Shown: in pieces, positions 1 through 5,592 of the stretch
Layout: each line of letters begins with the position of its first letter
Numbering within the stretch: position 1 is the first letter of the stretch
Assembly: GCA_002773475.1 (NCBI GenBank)
Contig: PFBB01000012.1
Span: 11,935-23,041, forward strand
DNA from: Candidatus Harrisonbacteria bacterium CG10_big_fil_rev_8_21_14_0_10_44_23
Lineage (GTDB): Bacteria; Patescibacteriota; Minisyncoccia; UBA6257; 1-14-0-10-44-23
Length of the DNA: 11,107 nt
Direction: 5' to 3'
Translations under genes and position numbers: made by a program
Notes under the pieces: generated by a model
What the model was told of the DNA's origin: nothing
The model's input: the letters and a program-made list of their open reading frames with translations, nothing else
The model's database searches: none

Positions 1-51
1 CAAATCCCTTGTATTTATGTTGTTTTGGTTGTGTGAATAACTAATTAGGGA

Positions 52-1497
52 CTATTTAATTTCTTCCCAAGATAAAACTTGATATTGTTCTGCGGTGCTA
101 GGGAATTTTGGTGGAGGTGAATACAACAAATTACCATCATAGATAATGATTCTGTTTTGATAGCCCGTGCCATCAGTGTAAGCAAATCCATAACGTTCAT
201 TAGATGCCAACATGCCAAAGAGGGTGATGGTGTCGCGAATATATTCATCCCCACACCTTGAGCTGTTGTAAAATCTTCCAATCCGGCCATTTTGCGCGAT
301 AATTGCACCATCTATCCTGAGATCGTCCTCACTCTTGAGGCCAACGTTAAAGTTTTCTTGAGCTATCAGCGCCAAGCTGTCGCTGCCATCGTAGTTGGTA
401 TATAGCAAATCATTGTTTACGGTTATGCTCTTTCTTTTGGATGGAACGTCCGGAAAACGTCCGGCGGTAATGGTCAGTTTTTCTCCGTCAATTTGCCCGT
501 CCACCCAAATGTCGTCTTCGATAAAGATTATTCCGTTATTTGGATAGTCATAATTATCCACCAAATGCTCTTGGACTATGCTCCATGTTCCCCAGTTAGT
601 CTGCGAAGCTGGACAGTTTCTTGGTGGGCTAACTAAGGCGTCAACAACGTAGAGATCAAATGTACCGTTGGTCTTTAAGACCACATGATATCCATAATCG
701 CGCTTGCTCGACTCTTCTTGATAAAATCCATCGGAGGAAATTGCGAGGGCCTTAATCTCGGAGAGGTCTTGGGTGAAGCCAGTGAAGTCTAGAGCAGGAA
801 CTCCAACTTCTCTTCCTGCGGTAAATACATCCAGACGGACCGGAATTTCGGCTGGGGGTTGAGGATCGATTGGGTACACGTGGGTGTGCACCCCAAATTC
901 GTTGCCGCCGCTGTGATCGGGGTCGTTGTAATCCTCTTTGGCGCTACTAACTAAGTTGTAGGCGATCCCGTCGAAGCGAATTCCCCCATTGGAGTGGATT
1001 TGGCCGTAGGTCTGTGTTCCTTCTCCAAAACGCATGTCGTCATTGGCGGCGACTGCAAACCGAGCAAGCGATGGATAAGCCAAAGTAGCTTGAATAATCT
1101 TTTCTACACCTGGATCGGCTTCTAATCTACCCGTGGACCGAATAATGACAATGTTTCCACCTTCTTCTGGCGGGGTGATATCTAGTTCAAATTCTCCAAT
1201 CTTGTCTCCATCTTTATCAAAATAGTCATGGGTATATGGTCCCTCTGCTCCGGTGCCATCTTGATAGTCGGTGGGGCTGTGGGCTAGGTGCCAGCGATAG
1301 TACTCGATGCCACTTTCAGAAATGGCAAAGGCGAGGGCGCGCTTCTCCCCTCTTTCAACGCTCCGGATGTGAGAATCGGCCCAGACAACAAAACCACTCA
1401 AAACTATGATGCCAATAAATCCGACTATCAGAACTTGTAAAGATAATTGGCCTAGGTTGAGCTTGTAGCTTTTAGCTTTTAGTTTGTGAGTAGACAT
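52..1497 (-). CDS. PilX-like minor pilin / pilus assembly protein, 481 aa
   Basis: Probable minor pilin of the type IV pilus, anchored in the membrane by its N-terminal helix. The leader is basic (residues 1-16) and ends in G16. A G-QLSLQ motif follows, then a hydrophobic segment at about 22-40. This looks like a prepilin cleavage site in which the usual Glu at +5 is Gln (Q21). Residues about 52-72 (ALAFAISESGIEYYRWHLAH) resemble the amphipathic N-terminal helix of PilX-like proteins. The remainder is a large beta-rich, Asn/Asp/Gly-rich ectodomain, with a D94-x-D96-x-D98-x-x-x-E102 loop and only two cysteines (C295, C415) that could pair. It is far longer than classical PilX (about 170-200 aa). 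ATG at 1497 is the only plausible start, because no other start codon precedes G16. It lies 5 bases after the PilW-like stop and there is no Shine-Dalgarno, so coupled translation is likely. The family call is by resemblance; the ectodomain is not recognised. Confidence 0.75.
   Translation of the reverse strand: MSTHKLKAKSYKLNLGQLSLQVLIVGFIGIIVLSGFVVWADSHIRSVERGEKRALAFAISESGIEYYRWHLAHSPTDYQDGTGAEGPYTHDYFDKDGDKIGEFELDITPPEEGGNIVIIRSTGRLEADPGVEKIIQATLAYPSLARFAVAANDDMRFGEGTQTYGQIHSNGGIRFDGIAYNLVSSAKEDYNDPDHSGGNEFGVHTHVYPIDPQPPAEIPVRLDVFTAGREVGVPALDFTGFTQDLSEIKALAISSDGFYQEESSKRDYGYHVVLKTNGTFDLYVVDALVSPPRNCPASQTNWGTWSIVQEHLVDNYDYPNNGIIFIEDDIWVDGQIDGEKLTITAGRFPDVPSKRKSITVNNDLLYTNYDGSDSLALIAQENFNVGLKSEDDLRIDGAIIAQNGRIGRFYNSSRCGDEYIRDTITLFGMLASNERYGFAYTDGTGYQNRIIIYDGNLLYSPPPKFPSTAEQYQVLSWEEIK
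1458..1492 (-). repeat. AGCT-type repeat inside the leader of the PilX-like gene
   Basis: The minus strand reads ACTCACAAACTAAAAGCT and then two further AAAGCT/CAAGCT words. It encodes the leader residues THKLKAKSYKL. The AAGCTA spacing resembles the intergenic hairpin before eno. It is directly related to the leader repeat of the PilV-like gene. Confidence 0.7.
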
Positions 1498-1502
1498 ATA
1501 AG

Positions 1503-2114
1503 TTATTGGAAGCGTAAATTGCGGATAGTTGCCTGATTTTCTATGCCGACGATGTTGGGGTTGTATTCATCTCCCTGATTAAAGATTAAAGAGACCTTGA
1601 TCATTCGAACTGAGTTAATGTCGACTGGCTGGGAAAGGGGTGCGGACTGAGAGCTAGTGGCATTGGCTCCGTAGTAGGAAAATATTGGGCTGTCCCCGTT
1701 GACGATGCTGCTTACTAGGGAATAGGATTTTTCGTTGTTGCTATTGTATTCTAGCGGATTGCCGGTTGGCTTTATCACCCCTTTGTTGAAGACATCACCA
1801 GAGAGATAGTAGCGAATCCGTTCTAAAAATCCGTCGCCGTTGGTGTCGCTGTAAAAGATCAGAGTGCTGGTTCCAGCTTGCTCGATTGGATAATTGCCGA
1901 TGTTGGATGGAGCGGCAGAGCGAATCTCTGGGATCATGACTTGCAGGGTTTGTTGAGCTGACTCTTGGCCAGTTAATGTTTGAGTAAAGCGTAAATTTTG
2001 TTCGGACAAGTCTCCAATTAAATAAGTAATCAAAACCATAATACCGATACCGATCGCCATCCCAATGACTATTTCTAGAAGAGTGAAGCCTTTGTTGTTT
2101 CGAAGTACTTTCAT
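1503..2114 (-). CDS. PilW/PulJ-like prepilin, 203 aa
   Basis: Minor pilin with a canonical class III (type IV) prepilin N-terminus. The leader MKVLRNNKG is followed by FTLLE, so cleavage is expected after G9 and F10 would be N-methylated. E14 is the conserved +5 Glu. A hydrophobic helix spans about 12-33 and continues as an amphipathic helix to about 65. The C-terminal part is a pilin-type beta region containing a D90-x-N92-x-D94-G95-x-x-E98 loop that resembles calcium-binding loops. Length is normal for PilW/PulJ minor pilins, which are thought to help form a tip or priming complex with the V, I, K and X type subunits. The gene starts 3 bases after the PilV-like stop and ends 5 bases before the PilX-like start, so it sits in one transcript with both. 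Assignment as PilW rather than another prepilin rests mainly on gene order and size. Confidence 0.82.
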   Translation of the reverse strand: MKVLRNNKGFTLLEIVIGMAIGIGIMVLITYLIGDLSEQNLRFTQTLTGQESAQQTLQVMIPEIRSAAPSNIGNYPIEQAGTSTLIFYSDTNGDGFLERIRYYLSGDVFNKGVIKPTGNPLEYNSNNEKSYSLVSSIVNGDSPIFSYYGANATSSQSAPLSQPVDINSVRMIKVSLIFNQGDEYNPNIVGIENQATIRNLRFQ

Positions 2115-2117
2115 AAA

Positions 2118-3884
2118 TTATTGAGCAATCAAAATTAGATTGTCTTGATAGGGGCCATTGATTATGTCTATCGAGCTAGTGGCAGTAGCGTAGCCAGTCT
2201 TTGAGGCGCTAATTTCCCACGTCCCGGCACCGGGATTTGCAAAATAGGCATACCCTTGGGGAGCGCAGCCAGACAAGAGGCTAAAGGAGATGTCTTCAAG
2301 GGTGGGAGTGTTTCCGGAATTAGTGGTTGAGAGATAGGCTTTATAGCGTAAATACTGGTCGCCGTTGTGGTCGCCGCTCAGCTGACCTGAATTGGCGTAA
2401 TAGGTGGAGCTAGTGCCGTCGGGGCCAACAAAAGACCAGGTTGTGTTGTCGTTGTTTGTAGCAACTTGAATCTTTAGGATAGTGCCGCTGGGTTGGCTCT
2501 CTGGATTGATTAATATTTCTCGGAAGGTAGTGTTCGCTGTTCCCAGATCAAAGGTTCTCGAAATCAGCCAGCTAGTTGTTCCTGTTGGGTATGTGTCGGG
2601 GGCGCCAGCTAGCTCAATCCCCTCACTGGCAACTAGCCCTCCATCTTGGCTGTCGTAATCAGACCCAGACCAGTCTGTTTGGGAAAATTGTGCCAATGCA
2701 GTTGTTTGGGTGGCGATGTCGCTGCCTTTTAAAATAGAAACCTCGGCGTCAGGAATGGGCTCTCCCCCTTCGTCAGCAACCGCAACTAAGAGCGAGGTGG
2801 TGGTGGCTGGAAAAATATGAATAGCTAAATCTAAGTCAGCGTCGGGGGCTAGCTCAACTGGCAAGAATGGATTTGACCCGGCGATGACAGTAGAAACTTC
2901 ATCTAAAATAAAACTGTAGTTGTCCCATTCTAGATTTGAGCGGGTTGATTGACCATCGCCGTCGGTGTAAAAGGAGGCTTCATATTTTAAAACATCTGGG
3001 CCGGAGCCAATCAGCTTGGTCCCCGATTGGATAAAATCGGTTCCGGCTTGTGGGCTGCAGAAAGAATTAGAATAAGTTTGCACATTGATACTAGAAACCT
3101 TGTCGATGGCAAAACTTATTTCAGTGATGTCTCCGGAGGCCACGGTGGCGTGCGGTTGAACAGGATTTGGATTGGCTTCATCTCCCAACAGATAAGTTTG
3201 GGCGCTAGAGTAGCCGTCTTTAGATACAGAGATGGCGTAGGCGTTGGTGCTGGTTGGAATATCTACTAGTTGTAGAGTCCCGCTGGCGTTAGTCTCATCA
3301 ATGATAGTTAGATTTAGGGCATCGTTTTCTACTGTTATGTCGGCATCTTCTATTGGCAGTCCGTTGGCGTCAAAGACGTTAATAAATAAAGACCCGTTGC
3401 CGGTTTCTGTCTCAAGCCCTTCTGGGGAAACCCAGGCGATCACCTCGTCTGCTCCGGCATACAAACAATTGGAGCAGGTCGCACGTAATTGGACTAATTT
3501 ATAATCGGCTGGAGCAGTGTCGTTTGGGTCACCGCCAGTTGTGCCATCAAACGGATCGTCGATGTTGCGGACAAAGGCTTCGATAGTAAAGTTTTTTCCC
3601 TCGTAGTAAATTTCTCTGCCTTGTTGAATAACTCCGGGTGGATAGCCGCCTTGGATACCAATGTTTTCATAGTCCAGACTGCGGATAATCTCTACTTCTC
3701 GCTCAAGTAGGGTAACAACGAGGCTGCGATCTCGTGTGCGACTCATTATCTCCAAAATGTTAGCGTAGGAAAAAATAATTCCCCCTATAACAATTAGAAA
3801 AATTGTAGCGGCGATGAGAATCTCGATTAAGCTGAAACCTTTTCGAGCTTTTAGTTTGTAGTGAGTAGTTTGTAGTGGGTGCAT
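2118..3884 (-). CDS. PilV-like prepilin with two carboxypeptidase-regulatory-like beta domains, 588 aa
   Basis: Prepilin with a 16-residue leader ending K15-G16, then FSLIE with the +5 Glu at E21, and a hydrophobic helix at about 19-40. The pilin segment runs to about 155 and contains a C137-S-N-C140 pair. A carboxypeptidase-regulatory-like/Ig-type domain follows at about 164-230 (FDANGLPIEDADITV ... ISVSKDGYSS), and a spacer with C276. A second such domain opens at about 364 (VAVADEGGEPIPDAEVSI) but appears split: residues about 398-538 form a separate beta-rich unit (QTDWSGSDYDS ... TPTLEDISFSLL). The domain seems to resume at C540 (YAYFANPGAGTWEISASKTGY). At 588 aa it is several times longer than classical PilV, so it could serve as an adhesin-like tip subunit (inference). 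The start codon is one base after the end of the read-through four-helix-bundle frame. The leader is encoded by repeat sequence shared with the PilX-like gene. Confidence 0.82.
   Translation of the reverse strand: MHPLQTTHYKLKARKGFSLIEILIAATIFLIVIGGIIFSYANILEIMSRTRDRSLVVTLLEREVEIIRSLDYENIGIQGGYPPGVIQQGREIYYEGKNFTIEAFVRNIDDPFDGTTGGDPNDTAPADYKLVQLRATCSNCLYAGADEVIAWVSPEGLETETGNGSLFINVFDANGLPIEDADITVENDALNLTIIDETNASGTLQLVDIPTSTNAYAISVSKDGYSSAQTYLLGDEANPNPVQPHATVASGDITEISFAIDKVSSINVQTYSNSFCSPQAGTDFIQSGTKLIGSGPDVLKYEASFYTDGDGQSTRSNLEWDNYSFILDEVSTVIAGSNPFLPVELAPDADLDLAIHIFPATTTSLLVAVADEGGEPIPDAEVSILKGSDIATQTTALAQFSQTDWSGSDYDSQDGGLVASEGIELAGAPDTYPTGTTSWLISRTFDLGTANTTFREILINPESQPSGTILKIQVATNNDNTTWSFVGPDGTSSTYYANSGQLSGDHNGDQYLRYKAYLSTTNSGNTPTLEDISFSLLSGCAPQGYAYFANPGAGTWEISASKTGYATATSSIDIINGPYQDNLILIAQ
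3845..3880 (-). repeat. Repeat inside the leader of the PilV-like gene
   Basis: The minus strand holds CACTACAAACTA twice in tandem, separated by CT, then AAAGCT. It encodes leader residues from about L4 to A13. The word ACTCAC-AAACTAAAAGCT of the PilX-like leader recurs here with one extra TAC codon, so the peptides read THYKLKA and THKLKA. The inner 12 bases (3859-3870) match the repeat at 4277-4288 in inverted orientation. Confidence 0.7.
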
Positions 3885-4288
3885 TTTACGCTTCGCTATT
3901 AAGTTTCTTTGTCATTCTGTTCAACATTCTCATGATCTCGTCTGAGAGATCCATGGGTCGATCTAATTCATTGCTTTATGCAAATTGTCGCTCCTCTGCG
4001 ATATCTAACTGAGTTTCTAGCTCAGCACCAGAACCATATGCATTTAAAAGAAAATGTCGAAAATTTTTTTTCGACCCCCTCCTACTACCTTCTGCTATGT
4101 TTGACGGAATTGAAACTGCAGATCTTTTTATTTGGGAGGTCAGTCCGAAAATTTCAGATTTTGGGAATGTTTTGCTTAGTTTATAAATCTCAGTAACTAA
4201 ATTCATTGATTTCTGCCAGACGATTAGATCTTTGTAAGATTTTATTGGCATTTTTCTACTTACTACTTAACTACTTAACTACTCACTA
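3859..4288. mobile_element. Possible small cassette: four-helix-bundle gene between 12-bp inverted repeats
   Basis: TAGTGAGTAGTT at 3859-3870 is the exact reverse complement of AACTACTCACTA at 4277-4288. The two enclose 430 bases that hold only the four-helix-bundle gene and the start of the prepilin leader. No transposase is present, no target-site duplication is evident, and both ends lie in low-complexity repeats. It could be a non-autonomous mobile cassette or simply two copies of a common genomic repeat. Confidence 0.3.
3886..4251 (-). pseudogene. Four-helix-bundle (S23/IVP family) gene with in-frame TAA
   Basis: The first 91 codons (4251-3979) encode an S23-type four-helix-bundle protein. 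Visible hallmarks are the N-terminal KSYKDLIVWQKSM, then FGLTSQIKRSAVSIPSNIAEG, FRHFLLNAYGSGAELETQLDIA. Family members are usually about 115-130 aa and occur in 23S rRNA intervening sequences or as solo genes; their function is unclear. A TAA at 3976-3978 interrupts the gene, yet the same frame continues for 29 codons with a helix-like segment (LSDEIMRMLNRM) to a second TAA at 3886-3888. That gives 121 aa in total, the normal family length. One substitution such as AAA to TAA would explain it. The full frame ends one base before the PilV-like ATG, whereas the truncated product would leave 91 bases. It may be a recent pseudogene, a truncated but functional form, a read-through product, or a sequence error. 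There is no Shine-Dalgarno before the ATG. Confidence 0.8.
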
Positions 4289-4290
4289 AT
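4252..4290. repeat. Short tandem repeat filling the pilC to four-helix-bundle gap
   Basis: The whole 39-base gap is made of ACTACTT/AACTACTC-like words on the plus strand. A CTACTTAA unit of 8 bases is repeated back to back, followed by ACTACTCACTA. On the minus strand it contains several TAG and TAA words just after the pilC stop. Its outer 12 bases (4277-4288) are an exact inverted copy of 3859-3870. Confidence 0.75.
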
Positions 4291-5493
4291 CTAGAGTGTT
4301 AACGATTGGCTGATCTTATAGATAGGCGTGATGACCGAGAGGGCGATAAATCCGACTAAAAGCCCCATTGTTAAAAGCAGGATTGGTTCGATGATGCTGG
4401 AAAGGTTTTTTAAAACTTCATCAACCTCTTCTTCGTAATATTGGCTGAGATAATCTAGGTTGTCGGTTAGATTTCCCGTATTTTCTCCGACCTCGATCAT
4501 GTTGGTTAAGATTGGAAGAAATAGATGGGGGTGCTGTTTCAAATACACTGATAGATATTCTCCTCGGCGAAGCTTTTCCTCGGCCTTCATTAGCTCCTGC
4601 CGATATACTCGGTTGTCTAAGGCGTGGGCGGTGATGTCGACTGCTTCGATAATCTGTACTCCACTTTTTAGCAAGAGCCCCATAACTCGACTGATGCTGG
4701 CAGAGTTAACTTTCTGAGAGATCTTGCCGATTATCGGCGTTTTGAGGATGATATGGTGCCAAGCATATTTAAAGAATTCATAGTGAGAAAGGAACCAAAA
4801 TAAAACAATAAGTAAAAATATGGCGACGGCGATCCAGGCGGTGTAAGCAGTTAAGAATTTAGATAAGGCAATTAAAATTCTTGTGGTGATCGGAAGCTCA
4901 ATGTTTAGGTTTGAAAATACTGGTAAAATCTTGGGAAACACCCCAAGCATTAACGAGCCAACAATACCGATTGTGGCAACTAAAATAATGGACGGATAGA
5001 TCATCGCTCCCCGCACCTTCGACTGGAGGGCTTTTTTCTTTTTTAGCTCAACAGCAAGATATTGAAGGTTTTCGATTAAGGTTCCACTGTTTTCCCCGAC
5101 TCGAACGATGTTGATAAAAAGGTCCCCAAAGACCGAACGATAGCGGTCCATGCTGGTGGATAGAAACATTCCATTGGTGGTGTCCTCGATTAATTTTCCG
5201 AGAATTTTCTTGAAGGACTTCGATTTGGTCTGGGAACGGATTAATTCAAGGCTTTTTTGCATTGTCATCCCAGCGTGCAATCCAACTGACATGTGTTTGG
5301 CAAACATTACCCGGTCCTGCAAGGGAACTCGGACAAACATATTCTTAAAATCCACCCCACCTTTAAATATCTTTACATTAACCCCACCGTCTTGTTGGGC
5401 CACGGCTTGCTCGGGGCTAATTTTGTTTTCTTCCGTTTGAGCCGGAGCAGGAGCTTCAGTGTTTTGAGGTGGCGGAGTTTTTATATCTTCCAT
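4291..5493 (-). CDS. pilC: PilC/GspF-type inner-membrane platform protein, 400 aa
   Basis: Platform protein of type IV pilus/type II secretion machines. It sits in the cytoplasmic membrane and couples the PilB ATPase to pilin insertion. Two tandem GspF domains are visible, at about 59-185 and 265-388. Each carries the family motif: VGENSG at 132-137 and VGENTG at 335-340. Membrane segments lie at about 166-190, 217-236 and 368-388, the usual three. Residues 1-50 form a Pro/Glu/Gln-rich, low-complexity tail that precedes the first GspF domain. Length matches the family (about 400 aa). The gene lies 99 bases downstream of pilB, the longest gap in the pilus block. Its TAG stop directly abuts the tandem repeat at 4252-4290. 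No clear Shine-Dalgarno precedes the ATG. Family assignment is secure. Confidence 0.96.
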   Translation of the reverse strand: MEDIKTPPPQNTEAPAPAQTEENKISPEQAVAQQDGGVNVKIFKGGVDFKNMFVRVPLQDRVMFAKHMSVGLHAGMTMQKSLELIRSQTKSKSFKKILGKLIEDTTNGMFLSTSMDRYRSVFGDLFINIVRVGENSGTLIENLQYLAVELKKKKALQSKVRGAMIYPSIILVATIGIVGSLMLGVFPKILPVFSNLNIELPITTRILIALSKFLTAYTAWIAVAIFLLIVLFWFLSHYEFFKYAWHHIILKTPIIGKISQKVNSASISRVMGLLLKSGVQIIEAVDITAHALDNRVYRQELMKAEEKLRRGEYLSVYLKQHPHLFLPILTNMIEVGENTGNLTDNLDYLSQYYEEEVDEVLKNLSSIIEPILLLTMGLLVGFIALSVITPIYKISQSLTL

Positions 5494-5496
5494 AGT

Positions 5497-5539
5497 AAAA
5501 AATGCCTGCCCAACAGAGTGATAAATTGTGCGGGCGGAC
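5497..5539 (-). terminator. Imperfect hairpin plus T-run between pilB and pilC
   Basis: On the minus strand GTCCGCCC (5539-5532) can pair with GGGCAGGC (5511-5504), giving seven pairs including one G-T, with one mismatch and a loop of about 20 bases. ATTTTTT follows at once and runs to within three bases of the pilC ATG. This has the layout of an intrinsic terminator or attenuator that would reduce read-through from pilB into pilC. The long loop and the mismatch make it a weak call; it could be chance. Confidence 0.3.
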
Positions 5540-5559
5540 GAGGATGATTTCCTTTTAGT

Positions 5560-5568
5560 ATTTTACCA
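5560..5568 (-). promoter_or_regulatory. Possible extended -10 element between pilB and pilC
   Basis: The minus strand reads TGGTAAAAT, an extended -10-like word, 66 bases upstream of the pilC ATG and within the 99-base gap after pilB. No -35 is recognisable. It could serve a separate pilC transcript. Confidence 0.2.
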
Positions 5569-5592
5569 CGAGATTCTTGCGGGAAGTGGACG

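Noticed and set aside
1..51. Terminator or next gene after the PilX-like gene
   Set aside because: Only a small CTAATTAG palindrome is present, with no stem plus T-run and too little sequence to call a gene.
3976..4251. Avd protein of a diversity-generating retroelement
   Set aside because: Avd shares the four-helix-bundle fold, but the SVSIPSNIAEG and GSGAELETQ motifs are S23-type. No reverse transcriptase or template/variable repeat pair is visible, although the large pilin domains would be plausible targets.
3886..4251. Part of a 23S rRNA intervening sequence
   Set aside because: The gene lies between pilC and a prepilin gene with only 1 and 39 bases of spacing, and no rRNA sequence is nearby.
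3886..4251. Alternative genetic code (UGA as Gly) to explain the broken gene
   Set aside because: The interrupting codon is TAA, TAA ends several other genes here, and all other frames are complete in the standard code.
4252..4290. CRISPR-like array
   Set aside because: Units are about 8 bases, back to back, with no spacers.
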